Virus record (IMG/VR): IMGVR_UViG_3300032675_000094
Coordinates: 1 to 31,018 of that record
Strand: one strand, 5' to 3'
Length of the DNA stretch: 31,018 nucleotides
Origin: a virus
Shown here: positions 22,036 to 30,911 of the stretch, piece after piece
Position numbering within the stretch: position 1 is the stretch's first letter
Layout of the letters: every line of letters starts with the position of its first letter
Translations under genes and position numbers: made by a program
The notes under the pieces: model-generated
Database searches by the model: none
Told to the model about the DNA's origin: nothing
Seen by the model: the letters and a program-made list of their open reading frames with translations, nothing else

Positions 22036-22314
22036 TTAATTGTAATACTTTAATCCTAATTTTGTACCATCCCCATAAATATAACCAATTACGTTATATT
22101 TAACTTCACCATTTAACCTCACTAAAGCCATCAAATAATCAGGATTATGATCCATTGATGATCTAGATAAATGGTATTTAACACTACCAGGTGAAGAAAG
22201 TATTTCTTTCATCCACGGTAAGTTTAATAAATCAGAAAGTGAATTTATTTCACTTTCTACTATTTCGCCTTCTCCCAAGACGTATTTTTTGGGGAGATTT
22301 CTTATTATTTTCAT
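22036..22314 (-). CDS. Hypothetical protein (92 aa)
   Basis: MKIIRNLPKKYVLGEGEIVE and DLLNLPWMKEILSSPGSVKY suggest a small mixed fold. No family is recognised. It lies 6 bp from the macro-like gene upstream and 14 bp from the large protein downstream, within one minus-strand unit. Confidence 0.6.
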   Translation of the reverse strand: MKIIRNLPKKYVLGEGEIVESEINSLSDLLNLPWMKEILSSPGSVKYHLSRSSMDHNPDYLMALVRLNGEVKYNVIGYIYGDGTKLGLKYYN

Positions 22315-22320
22315 ATATGT

Positions 22321-22770
22321 TTATTTTATAAGTTTAGAGAAATTGTATTCAAATACAATATTATCAGGTATAGTTCCTGCGACATAAAACAACTTTGCTA
22401 AGTTTTTTATTTTACGACCATTAAGAGTTTTACTTTCAGGATTTATTCCTGAATAAGCTACATAGAACAACAAATCTTGATTAGATGTTGCACACTCGTA
22501 TAACTTTTTTATATTATTGATTAATGTAGCATTTGTTATATACACTCTTGGTGCTATAACAGTCACCAATCCATATGCTTTTTTATTTTCAGAAAAGCAA
22601 TTTATCATTTTTTCATCTTGCCTAATTCCAAATTCTAAATGTGCTACTAATGCAGCTCCACCAGTTCCTCTATATGGATTTCCATTTATTGAAACTGTAT
22701 TTGAACCAAAAACAAAAATACCATTTTCGGGCATTGTTTCTTTATTTAGATCTCCTTTGTAAGTTTTCAT
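22321..22770 (-). CDS. Macro-like (A1S_2505-type) phage protein
   Basis: This 149-residue protein has GIFVFGSNTVSINGNPYRGT followed by GGAALVAHLEFG (19-48), AYGLVTVIAPR and LLFYVAYSGINPESKTLNG. The order FVFGSN, then GxGGAA, then a Y-G-L strand and a FYVA-S-GI strand matches the phage family I know as A1S_2505-like. That family resembles macro domains, which bind ADP-ribose. A role in ADP-ribose or NAD chemistry is inference from fold resemblance; the catalytic Asn-Ala-Asn of classical macro domains is not evident. The start codon is in an 8-bp perfect hairpin (22764-22771 and 22778-22785). Confidence 0.5.
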   Translation of the reverse strand: MKTYKGDLNKETMPENGIFVFGSNTVSINGNPYRGTGGAALVAHLEFGIRQDEKMINCFSENKKAYGLVTVIAPRVYITNATLINNIKKLYECATSNQDLLFYVAYSGINPESKTLNGRKIKNLAKLFYVAGTIPDNIVFEYNFSKLIK

Positions 22771-22785
22771 AATATTATATGAAAA
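22764..22785 (-). promoter_or_regulatory. Start-codon hairpin of the macro-like gene
   Basis: Arms TTTTCATA and TATGAAAA surround ATATTA. The ATG (22768-22770) lies in the stem, and CATATAA occupies the opposite arm, as in the two longer hairpins nearby. Confidence 0.5.
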
Positions 22786-22817
22786 ATTTTTATTTTAGTT
22801 TTTTCAATAATTGTAGG

Positions 22818-23315
22818 TTATTCTAACATTTTATTTATAATAATCTCTCTGTGAAGTCCAACTAAAGTATTTTTATTAAATTTTATTTTATTTTCCCCTT
22901 GTGTCAAGAAATAATTTTCTTTTGATTTACTTATTTTAAATAAAAGGTAATCCCACTTTAAATTAAAAATCTTTTTAATTAGAGCAGCGGTATTACCTAT
23001 GATGATGACAACATACTTATCAGAATTAATTATTTCATCTGATATTTTATTTTCTTTTATTAATTTATTTAAGGATGGTTGTGTATAACACCAAAATACA
23101 GTAAAAAAATTTTTATTTGTATCTAAATAATTATATAATCCTGAGCTATAAGCATTATTGCTTGTGATGATATTTAATACACCTTTATTTAATCCTAAGA
23201 TTGATTTTTCTAAAGTTTTATCATAGCATGATTTTGCTACACGTAGAAATTCTTTCCAATCAATTTGATTTATATCTTTTTCTAATTCTGTTTTTAAATA
23301 ATCTATATTTTCCAT
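22818..23315 (-). CDS. Hypothetical protein (165 aa)
   Basis: The sequence alternates helices and strands: IDWKEFLRVAKSCYDKTLEK, then GVLNIITSNNAYSSGLYNYL, then DKYVVIIIGNTAALIKKIF. This suggests a small alpha/beta fold, and VVIIIGNTAALIKK recalls the end of a Rossmann-like or toprim-like strand. I cannot place it. The start codon lies in a 15-bp perfect hairpin, and the gene follows gltX by 30 bp. Confidence 0.55.
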   Translation of the reverse strand: MENIDYLKTELEKDINQIDWKEFLRVAKSCYDKTLEKSILGLNKGVLNIITSNNAYSSGLYNYLDTNKNFFTVFWCYTQPSLNKLIKENKISDEIINSDKYVVIIIGNTAALIKKIFNLKWDYLLFKISKSKENYFLTQGENKIKFNKNTLVGLHREIIINKMLE

Positions 23316-23337
23316 ACACTTATATGGAAAATATAGA
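23302..23337 (-). promoter_or_regulatory. Start-codon hairpin of the 165-aa gene
   Basis: Perfect 15-bp arms (23302-23316 and 23323-23337; TCTATATTTTCCATA and its complement) enclose a 6-nt loop. The ATG (23313-23315) is in the stem. CATATAA lies in the arm transcribed first. Confidence 0.7.
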
Positions 23338-23345
23338 ATAAGTTG

Positions 23346-24818
23346 TTATTGTAAAGTTAATATTTCTTTTGAAATAACAAAATTAGTTAATCTTGAAATA
23401 ATTTCATCTTTTCCTAAAATGAATATACAAGATTTAACATCTACTCCTTGTATACCAAAAAGTATAGTTTTTCTTAAAAATCCTAAAAAAGAATTTTTTA
23501 ATTCATTGATATTCATAAAATGAATGATTATATTTTCTAATTCTGATTTAGAATTCCAATCATATGATAATAAATGTTTTTCAAAACTTGTTAAAAGTTC
23601 TACATCTGAATCACTCAAATCTATTATATTTCCTCTATTGAAAATTTTATCTAATTCAGTTTTAATATCATGTCTAAAATGACATCTTTTCTTTACTTCC
23701 GTAAATAAAATATCTTTTTGTTCATCACTAAGATGAACAAATTTATCTCCAAATAAATTATCATTAGATATTTTATGTTGAATCCACTGACTATTAATCC
23801 ATTTAGCCTTATCAATATCAAATCTTGCGCCTGATTTGCTCACATGTCCTAATGAAAAACTTTCAATTAATTCATCCATAGTAAGAATATCTCTTTCATC
23901 CCCTGGATTCCAACCAATCAAAGATAGAGCATTGATTAGAACTTGTGGTTCAAATCCAAATTCTCTCCAACCTTTTTGGTAGTTTCCATTAGAATCTGTA
24001 TATCCAATTGCAGAAATCGGAATACCATATTTTGCTGATGTTCTTTTTGATAATTTACCTTTTCCATCAGGATTCATTATTAGAGGTAAATGTGCAAAAG
24101 TTGGAACATCCCAACCAAATGCTTGATACAAAAGTACATGCATTGGAGTAGAATTAATCCATTCTTGACCTCTAAGAACGTGAGTAACACTCATATCGTG
24201 ATCATCACATACATTACATAAGTGATATGAACCAATACCATTAGATTTTAATAAAACTTTATCATCTAATGTAGCGGTGTTAATAGTGATTTCACCTAAA
24301 ATAGCATCAGTAAAACTGACATCAACATTTTCGGGAGTTTTAAATCTTATTACATAATGAGCGCCACTATTTAATAGATTAGTTACTTCATCTTTAGATA
24401 AAGTAAGAGAGTTTCTCATGGTATTACGAGTAGTATAATCATACTTAAGACCTTTTGCTCTTAATGCTTCTCCTTCTTCTGGTGTGTCAAAGCTATAATA
24501 CGCCATCCCATTATCTAATAGATATTGTATTTTTTGAGAATAATCTCTTTCTGACTGTATGAATGAACCTACACTTGGATCTGGATTCCAATATGAATAA
24601 TCAGGAGTAATACCTAACCATTCAAGAGTTTCTTGAAAATGAGGTAAGAATTCTGGTGTACACCTTTCTCTATCAGTATCTTCTAAACGAACTAAAAACT
24701 TACCACCTAATTTCTTAGCTAAGAAATAGTTGTATAATAAAGTTCTTACATTACCTAAATGACAGAAGTTTGCTGTATTAGAAGGTGCTAAACGTGTTGT
24801 AATTGTTGAGTTAATCAT
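23346..24818 (-). CDS. gltX: Glutamyl-tRNA synthetase (Bacteroidota-type GluRS)
   Basis: This 490-residue class I synthetase attaches glutamate to tRNA. The HIGH region is RLAPSNTANFCHLGNVRT (9-26), where the family has PSPTG-x-LHIG-x-x-RT, so the signature is altered and one residue longer. The KMSKS-equivalent is GKLSKR (254-259). FLVRLEDTDRER and DDHDMSVTHVLRGQEWINS are also typical. The insert IGYTDSNGNYQKGWREFGF followed by ALSLIGWNPGDE, and SKSGARFDIDKAKW (327-340), are hallmarks I associate with Bacteroidota GluRS, so the gene was probably taken from such a host. The anticodon-binding C-terminus is present but diverged. It heads the minus-strand unit that continues to 22818. Confidence 0.93.
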   Translation of the reverse strand: MINSTITTRLAPSNTANFCHLGNVRTLLYNYFLAKKLGGKFLVRLEDTDRERCTPEFLPHFQETLEWLGITPDYSYWNPDPSVGSFIQSERDYSQKIQYLLDNGMAYYSFDTPEEGEALRAKGLKYDYTTRNTMRNSLTLSKDEVTNLLNSGAHYVIRFKTPENVDVSFTDAILGEITINTATLDDKVLLKSNGIGSYHLCNVCDDHDMSVTHVLRGQEWINSTPMHVLLYQAFGWDVPTFAHLPLIMNPDGKGKLSKRTSAKYGIPISAIGYTDSNGNYQKGWREFGFEPQVLINALSLIGWNPGDERDILTMDELIESFSLGHVSKSGARFDIDKAKWINSQWIQHKISNDNLFGDKFVHLSDEQKDILFTEVKKRCHFRHDIKTELDKIFNRGNIIDLSDSDVELLTSFEKHLLSYDWNSKSELENIIIHFMNINELKNSFLGFLRKTILFGIQGVDVKSCIFILGKDEIISRLTNFVISKEILTLQ

Positions 24819-24856
24819 ATATTTTATTTATTATTTTATTAAGGGGGTGCCAATTA

Positions 24857-24868
24857 TTTTAATATATA
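24857..24868 (+). promoter_or_regulatory. Putative phage promoter (GIY-YIG/NUMOD gene)
   Basis: TTTTAATATATA lies about 43 bp before the ATG at 24912, the longest leader among the motif-bearing units. A G-rich AAGGGGGTGCC precedes it, in the divergent region with gltX. Confidence 0.5.
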
Positions 24869-24911
24869 TTTTATTATTTATTTATACAAATATAAGAAAA
24901 AAAATTAAGAA

Positions 24912-26060
24912 ATGGAAAAAAAATTTATTTATACATTATCACATCCAATAACAGAAGAAATTAGATATATTGGAAAAACTAATAATATAGAAAAAAGATT
25001 AAGAAGTCACTTATCTAATCATCAATTATTAGATAAGACAAAGAAAAATAATTGGATTATCTCTTTATTAAGAGATAATCTAATACCTAAAATAGAAGTT
25101 TTGGATGAAACTACTGATAATAATATTAATGAATTAGAGATATTTTATATTTCTTTATTTAAATCTTGGGGATTTAGATTACTAAATATGACTGATGGTG
25201 GGGATGGTATAAGTTGGAAAGGTAAAAAACATTCAGAAGAATCTAAAATTAAAAATTTAGTAAATAGTCCTCATAGAAAATCAGTAGGTCAATATGATAT
25301 ATATGGTGATTTAATTAAAGAATATCATTCTATTAGAGAAGCAGCAAATGAAACTAATAGTGATAGATCACATATATCTAGATGTTGTAATAACAAAAAA
25401 TCATATTATACACATAATGGTTTTATTTGGAAATTTATAGAAAATATAAATGAGTATGGAGTAATAGAACAAAAAAAAGTTAATTTAATTAAGTATGATA
25501 AACCTAAAAAAGAAAAAATAGTTAAACCAATTATAGTAAAAGTTAAAAAAGAAAAAATTATTAAAGAAAAAATCATTAAACCAAAGGTAGAAAAAGTAGA
25601 TTTAATTAAATATGATAAACCAAAATTACAAAGAGCAAATATAACTAAAATTAAAGTTTTTACTTTAACAGGTGAGTTATTAGAAATATGTAATGGTTAT
25701 AGGGATATAGAAGAAAAATATGGATGTCATAGAGAATTAGTTAGTCGTTGTTGTAAAGAAAAAGGTTTTTACCAAACTAAAAATTTAACTTTTAGATATG
25801 AGAATGATGAGTTTGACTATGTTCCATATAAAAATTTTAGAAATAATAAAACCTATAAAATAGGTTTATATAATGAAGATGGTGAATTAATTCAATCGTT
25901 TAATTCATTAAAAGATGCTGTGGCTGATACTAAAATTGCTAAACAATACATTTCTAAAAATTGTAATGATAATTTAGAAGGGAATAATATAAAAATTTTT
26001 AATAGGAAAAAGGATTATTTTATTTTTAAATTTTTAGATAATCCATATTTAGTAAAATAA
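24912..26060 (+). CDS. GIY-YIG homing endonuclease with NUMOD repeats
   Basis: This 382-residue protein begins with a GIY-YIG domain: FIYTLSHPITEEIRYIGKTN (5-24), R28-R31, and the helix INELEIFYISLFKSWG, ending NMTDGGDGISW. A NUMOD3-like KGKKHSEESKIK follows. After that come three NUMOD1-like DNA-binding modules (QYDIYGDLIKEYHSIREAAN..., VFTLTGELLEICNGYRDIEE..., LYNEDGELIQSFNSLKDAVA...). The first two are joined by a Lys-rich linker with two copies of (N/D)LIKYDKPK. This is a complete, apparently intact freestanding homing endonuclease, inserted between gltX and the virion genes. Confidence 0.88.
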   Translation: MEKKFIYTLSHPITEEIRYIGKTNNIEKRLRSHLSNHQLLDKTKKNNWIISLLRDNLIPKIEVLDETTDNNINELEIFYISLFKSWGFRLLNMTDGGDGISWKGKKHSEESKIKNLVNSPHRKSVGQYDIYGDLIKEYHSIREAANETNSDRSHISRCCNNKKSYYTHNGFIWKFIENINEYGVIEQKKVNLIKYDKPKKEKIVKPIIVKVKKEKIIKEKIIKPKVEKVDLIKYDKPKLQRANITKIKVFTLTGELLEICNGYRDIEEKYGCHRELVSRCCKEKGFYQTKNLTFRYENDEFDYVPYKNFRNNKTYKIGLYNEDGELIQSFNSLKDAVADTKIAKQYISKNCNDNLEGNNIKIFNRKKDYFIFKFLDNPYLVK

Positions 26061-26095
26061 AAAATTTTTTTTTCTTAGTATTATGGATGGTTATA

Positions 26096-26107
26096 TTTAA
26101 TATATAA
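26096..26107 (+). promoter_or_regulatory. Putative phage promoter (virion gene block)
   Basis: TTTAATATATAA lies 24 bp before the ATG at 26132 and heads the structural gene run. Confidence 0.6.
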
Positions 26108-26131
26108 AAACAACAAAAATAAATTTAATAA

Positions 26132-28801
26132 ATGGCAAATACTCCATTATACAGTTATCTAAAACAAAACGGAACTTCTTTTTACGCTTTCCCAGGAGGA
26201 GGTGATGATTTATCATCAGTATATCAAAACATAAATAAGCAAATGTATTTTTCTAAATTTATGTTATTGAATCTACCAAAACAAAATTTAGTACATGGTA
26301 CAAATAGTAATCCAATTCATTTTGATTTCTATAATAATTTTATAGAATATAATGGTGCTCAACCAGCAACTAATTTTAATGATCAATTTGTAGAATCTTT
26401 AAGAAACTATGTAGCAAACATGGAAACTACTATGAGAACATCTTTAATTGGTTCCTCAACAGATTTTTATGACACAACTAATTTACATACTCCAACTGAA
26501 AGAATTTTTTGGAAATGGTTAAAAGAACTAAATATTATAAGTTTTGAGCCTGCTGATACAGGAACCCAATATTTTAGTAATTTACCTGAATTTTCTAGCA
26601 ACTTACCATCAGATCAAACTTATTTACCTGAAATATTATGGACAGAAAGAACTACTAATCCATTTACAGTTACATCAGTTCAAGGTATATTATATAATTC
26701 TGTTAATGTAATGTCAGTTACTATTACTCCTACTTTAAATTGTTATTTAAGAGTAGGTGATTTAATAAATTTTACAGGATTTGTTAACAATACTACAATA
26801 GGTATGTCTACTATAGCTAGTTTATTAAATGGTGTTAATACATATATCCAAGATATAGTAAATAATAATGATGGTACATATACTATAACTACAAGTATCT
26901 CAGTCGCAAATGCAACATCGGTATATACTACTGGATTAGGTACATTATCTTTAGTATATAATAGAGTAATTCAATATATTGGTGAGATTCAAGGGGTGAA
27001 TAATGTTCAACAAGCTAATGGTTCATATACAGAAGTATATGCTAATATACCTGATTATGTAGGGCAAATTCCTGATGTTTTATTTAGAACAACTTATGAT
27101 AATAATTATTTACCTGGTTATTCTTATCCTATATTACCTAGTCAATATCAAGCTGAGATTGTTGGTGCTGAAATTTTTTCAAATCCGATTGTTAGTAGTC
27201 CTCAAAATTATCCAGGAAGTTATTATGGACAATTTGATACAGTTGATTATACTTATACAACAGAAAATGGAGATTCATTAAGAAGAACAGGTGATTATTT
27301 TGGTATTAATGGTAATATAAATGAATCAACTTTAACATATAATATAGATGGTATTAGTTTTGATTTTGATCCTACACACTATACAAAGATGAATATAATA
27401 GGACAAGAAATAACATCATTTGAGATGTTTAGTGGTTTAATATTTGATAATATACCACCTCAAGATTTTGAGTTTAATGCTATTTTATGGTTTTATGATG
27501 TTGAAGATAATAATGGTAATTTAGCCACTAATTTATATGGTATATCTTTAATTGATAATCCTGAAAATAATACAAAAACTGATGAAACTAATTTAAGATT
27601 TCCTTTATTAAATAAATTATGTACTACTGATAATCAAGATGGTACATCGTATGCGTTTAGTTTAAATTTAAATTTTAGTATATTGAATGATAATGTTCAA
27701 GATTTAGCAAATCCTGATGCTATTAATTCATTATTTAGTTTTAGTTTATTTAATAATGCAATGACTCAATTATCACAAACTAATGATGCTTTTATTAAAA
27801 TAGTTAATGATAATGCTATTATTCAACAAGAGTTAAGTAATCTTAAACAATTAATTTATACTAATACAAGTTTACAAACAATTAATAATAATATAGCTTA
27901 TTTACAAAAATTAATACAGTTATATCAATATAATCAAATAATAGATTCTGATACTATTTATGTAACATCAGATACATCTACAAATCCTCCAAGTATAACT
28001 CTTAATACACAAGATCCTTTATATTCTCAAATAAATAATATAAATATTACCTCATTATATAACAATAGTGATTTGGTAGTATCTGATATAAATGTTCCTA
28101 ATGGAAGAACATTTTTAATTAATGTTATTAATGATGATACATTGGATAATCAGATTAATAACAATCAAAATTTGGGAATTTTAATTAGTTCTGATTTAAG
28201 ATATGGACAAAAATTTAATTTAATAATTGATTCAAATTTAACATCTTCGCAAAATAAGAAATTAGATCTAATGATTAATTATGTAGATAGCTCAAATAAT
28301 ATAGTAACTGATTATTTAATTAAAAATATAGATTTGCCAGTTTATTATAATTCTTTTAGTAATTCGCAAAATTCTGCAAATTTATTTAAAAAATTCAATT
28401 TTACAATTGATTATAATAATATAATACTAACTCCTGATAATAAATTAAAAATTGGAATTATAGGAAGTTCTAATATATTAAGTAATAGTATTAATAAAGG
28501 TGATTATTTAGTATTAAATGATTTTGTAGTTGGGTCTGCTAGTAACATTATAGATTATTCTGGACAATATTTTGTAATTGACCCCGTTTCTTCTAATTAT
28601 ATTATATTAGATGTAAGTACAAATTCGGATTTAGTTAATTCAGTATATAAAACTAATAATGAATATAATTTTAGCTCAGTTTTATATACATTACCCTATA
28701 TAACATATAATAAAGGTCTAAAATATACAATAACTAGAATAGATTCAACAAATACATCAAGTCTTAGTTCTAGATACCTGATAGAAAAAAGTATTAATTA
28801 A
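26132..28801 (+). CDS. Large virion structural protein (probable tail/baseplate component)
   Basis: This 889-residue protein is rich in Asn, Ser, Thr, Tyr and Ile and low in Cys and Lys, with many short beta-strand patterns (VNVMSVTITPTLNCYLRVGD, GTYTITTSISVANATS), as in phage tail and fibre proteins. The N-terminus MANTPLYSYLKQNGTSFYAF lacks a signal peptide. A helical segment at about 550-615 (NAIIQQELSNLKQLIYTNTS, NNIAYLQKLIQLYQ) could form a coiled coil. It is followed by two smaller proteins of the same composition, the second with collagen repeats. This supports an adhesin, fibre or baseplate role, but the exact position in the virion cannot be told. Confidence 0.6.
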   Translation: MANTPLYSYLKQNGTSFYAFPGGGDDLSSVYQNINKQMYFSKFMLLNLPKQNLVHGTNSNPIHFDFYNNFIEYNGAQPATNFNDQFVESLRNYVANMETTMRTSLIGSSTDFYDTTNLHTPTERIFWKWLKELNIISFEPADTGTQYFSNLPEFSSNLPSDQTYLPEILWTERTTNPFTVTSVQGILYNSVNVMSVTITPTLNCYLRVGDLINFTGFVNNTTIGMSTIASLLNGVNTYIQDIVNNNDGTYTITTSISVANATSVYTTGLGTLSLVYNRVIQYIGEIQGVNNVQQANGSYTEVYANIPDYVGQIPDVLFRTTYDNNYLPGYSYPILPSQYQAEIVGAEIFSNPIVSSPQNYPGSYYGQFDTVDYTYTTENGDSLRRTGDYFGINGNINESTLTYNIDGISFDFDPTHYTKMNIIGQEITSFEMFSGLIFDNIPPQDFEFNAILWFYDVEDNNGNLATNLYGISLIDNPENNTKTDETNLRFPLLNKLCTTDNQDGTSYAFSLNLNFSILNDNVQDLANPDAINSLFSFSLFNNAMTQLSQTNDAFIKIVNDNAIIQQELSNLKQLIYTNTSLQTINNNIAYLQKLIQLYQYNQIIDSDTIYVTSDTSTNPPSITLNTQDPLYSQINNINITSLYNNSDLVVSDINVPNGRTFLINVINDDTLDNQINNNQNLGILISSDLRYGQKFNLIIDSNLTSSQNKKLDLMINYVDSSNNIVTDYLIKNIDLPVYYNSFSNSQNSANLFKKFNFTIDYNNIILTPDNKLKIGIIGSSNILSNSINKGDYLVLNDFVVGSASNIIDYSGQYFVIDPVSSNYIILDVSTNSDLVNSVYKTNNEYNFSSVLYTLPYITYNKGLKYTITRIDSTNTSSLSSRYLIEKSIN

Positions 28802-28803
28802 AA

Positions 28804-28814
28804 TTAATATATAA
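28804..28814 (+). promoter_or_regulatory. Putative phage promoter (28829 gene)
   Basis: TTAATATATAA lies 14 bp before the ATG at 28829, directly after the preceding stop. Confidence 0.55.
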
Positions 28815-28828
28815 AATAAAACATAAAG

Positions 28829-29953
28829 ATGTCTTGTTCAAATAATTCAATTTTTGATTCTCCAAATACCTATATAAAATTTCAAGGTTCTGATTTAGTT
28901 TCTGTAGAAGGAGCTAGTTTATTAGATCGTTTATCTCTAAGTAATGTTATCGCTCCTTTTAAGCAAATATTAAAAGGTAGAATAATATTAAAACCAGGTC
29001 AATCAAATTATTTATTTAATTTTCTTGGATTAGGTGATAACGCAACTTTTGTTGCATTAGTCCCTAGATTTGATGTTAAATCAGTAATGGAAGAAGATAA
29101 TTATGTAAATTTTGTTTATTCTACGGATTTAATCCATACTTATTCTTTTAAAGAAATAATGGTATTAACAGGAAATTCTACTCATAGAATCCCTCAATTA
29201 TATTTAACTAATAATAACTCTTTATACTCTGTAATAATAGAAACTATAGTAGCTGTTATTGATGATAATCAGACATTTTTTGCTGATACTACAAATCAAA
29301 TTGGATTAACTTATACTGATTTATCAATTGGAAATATTCAAACTTGGATTGTAAACGAATCAATAGTAGTATATGATAATAATAATCCACCAGCAGCTTT
29401 AGTTTATTTAACTTTATCAACAATTACCTCACTTCAACAACAAGGAACTATATTGATTATAAATGATTTATCAATAGGTAATATATTTTTACAATTTAAA
29501 ACATTATATGATGCAACTCAAGCTAATTCTGCTATAAATTATGTATTAAATACTCCTAATGCTGTAATTGGTGGTAATTATCCTGATTTAAATCCTCCTA
29601 CAATTTATTTTAATGGAACTTTTTCAACAGGAGGAGCAACTATAAGTTTATTGGGGGTTACATATAGTGGACCTTATAATTCTAATCAAGGGTTAACATT
29701 TTCTACCTCTACATACTTGTCATATTTTGGTGGAACTTTATCATCTAATAATATAATTTCTAATATGATTTCTAGTGTTGTTGATAATAGAGATGGTGTT
29801 ATAAACATAACTTCAAATAATATATTTATTAATGGATCTAATAATATTATAGGTATAACTTCATCAGGTACATATTCAATTACATTTAGTATAACTGATT
29901 TAGCAGGATTAGAAGTTAACCCTTATTTAGTAGTAAATTTAACAGTTAATTAA
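28829..29953 (+). CDS. Virion/tail-fibre-associated protein with Ig-like end
   Basis: This 374-residue beta-rich protein has no recognised family. The motif DLSIGNIQTWIVNE and a second DLSIGNIFLQFKT suggest an internal repeat (about residues 164-230). From about 255 the sequence PDLNPPTIYFNGTFSTGGAT through SSGTYSITFSITDLAGLEV resembles a cadherin- or Ig-like sandwich of the kind found on phage surfaces, where it helps attachment to carbohydrates. It sits 2 bp before the collagen-like gene, so the two are co-expressed. Confidence 0.55.
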   Translation: MSCSNNSIFDSPNTYIKFQGSDLVSVEGASLLDRLSLSNVIAPFKQILKGRIILKPGQSNYLFNFLGLGDNATFVALVPRFDVKSVMEEDNYVNFVYSTDLIHTYSFKEIMVLTGNSTHRIPQLYLTNNNSLYSVIIETIVAVIDDNQTFFADTTNQIGLTYTDLSIGNIQTWIVNESIVVYDNNNPPAALVYLTLSTITSLQQQGTILIINDLSIGNIFLQFKTLYDATQANSAINYVLNTPNAVIGGNYPDLNPPTIYFNGTFSTGGATISLLGVTYSGPYNSNQGLTFSTSTYLSYFGGTLSSNNIISNMISSVVDNRDGVINITSNNIFINGSNNIIGITSSGTYSITFSITDLAGLEVNPYLVVNLTVN

Positions 29954-29955
29954 AA

Positions 29956-30891
29956 ATGACAAATTATTCAATAGCTAATTTTATACAAACAGGTTCAGAT
30001 GATAAAACTATTACATTAATTAATAGAGATAATACTATTAGAAACTCTTTTAATATAGGTTTTTATGTTAAATCAGTTGTAAATACTAATATTTTAATTG
30101 TATATTTAGTAAATAATCAGTTCAATTTACCTTTTAATTCACCTGGAGAAGCTAATATAGGACTAAGTAAGTTAATAACTCAAATTGAACAAATAAAAAA
30201 TAATTATAATAATAGTTTAATTGGTGCAACAGGCCCTCAAGGGGCAACTGGTTCTACTGGACATTATTCTGAATTTATTGGGACATTTGATAGTGTTTCA
30301 ACACTTTTATCATGGTATCCGATTGGACCTGCTGAACTTTATCATTGGGCATTTGCAAAAGATGATTCTGATCCGACAATTTTATGGGTCTATAGAGCAG
30401 ATGTAACAAAAGCATGGGTTGCAGAACAAATATCTCTACCAATAGGTCCAACTGGGCCTCAAGGTATTACAGGACCCCCTGGATCAATAACAACAAATAC
30501 AAACTTACAATTTAAGAATCTTGATTTTAATATATGGGAAGGTATAGATAATTCTGGTAACTATGGTATATCAAAAACAAGTTCTGACTTAGATAACTTA
30601 GCGGATATGCTTAAAATAAATAGAGCATCTGGTAAATTAAACCTTAGAACAGGGATTAATACCTCTATAGGGTATGCAACATTAGTTTTAGGAAAAATTA
30701 CAATTTCAAATACAAGTGTAATAAATTCTAGTTTAATATATTTAACAAGAGGAGTATTAAATTCTACAACAACAATAGGAAATTTAGGATATACTTATAG
30801 TATAGGTTCCTTTACAATTAATTCTTATAGAACAAATTTAACAATCGAAACGGGAGATTTATCTACAATAAACTATTGGATAATAAATTAA
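29956..30891 (+). CDS. Collagen-like tail fibre protein
   Basis: This 311-residue protein has two Gly-x-y blocks, GATGPQGATGSTG (about 95-107) and GPTGPQGITGPPGS (about 165-178). They flank a compact middle segment (FDSVSTLLSWYPIGPAELYH...) with the look of a carbohydrate-binding insert. Collagen triplets form trimeric shafts in phage fibres. The C-terminus (LNLRTGINTSIGYATLVLGK, then TTIGNLGYTYSIGSF) is beta-rich and probably forms the trimeric tip. It starts 2 bp after the previous stop and has no promoter of its own. Confidence 0.75.
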   Translation: MTNYSIANFIQTGSDDKTITLINRDNTIRNSFNIGFYVKSVVNTNILIVYLVNNQFNLPFNSPGEANIGLSKLITQIEQIKNNYNNSLIGATGPQGATGSTGHYSEFIGTFDSVSTLLSWYPIGPAELYHWAFAKDDSDPTILWVYRADVTKAWVAEQISLPIGPTGPQGITGPPGSITTNTNLQFKNLDFNIWEGIDNSGNYGISKTSSDLDNLADMLKINRASGKLNLRTGINTSIGYATLVLGKITISNTSVINSSLIYLTRGVLNSTTTIGNLGYTYSIGSFTINSYRTNLTIETGDLSTINYWIIN

Positions 30892-30911
30892 TAATATTAA
30901 TAGATCATCTG

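Noticed and set aside
23935-23960. GGTTCAAATCC string resembling a tRNA T-loop
   Set aside because: It lies inside the gltX coding sequence, and no acceptor stem, anticodon arm or CCA end can be built around it.
25479-25630. Lys-rich repeat (KKEKI, LIKYDKPK) as a functional tandem array
   Set aside because: It is a low-complexity linker between NUMOD modules of the GIY-YIG endonuclease, with no sign of a separate role.
30220-30480. Collagen-like repeats as a sign of eukaryotic or host sequence
   Set aside because: Short Gly-x-y blocks are common in phage fibre shafts, and the surrounding genes are virion-like with the same base composition.
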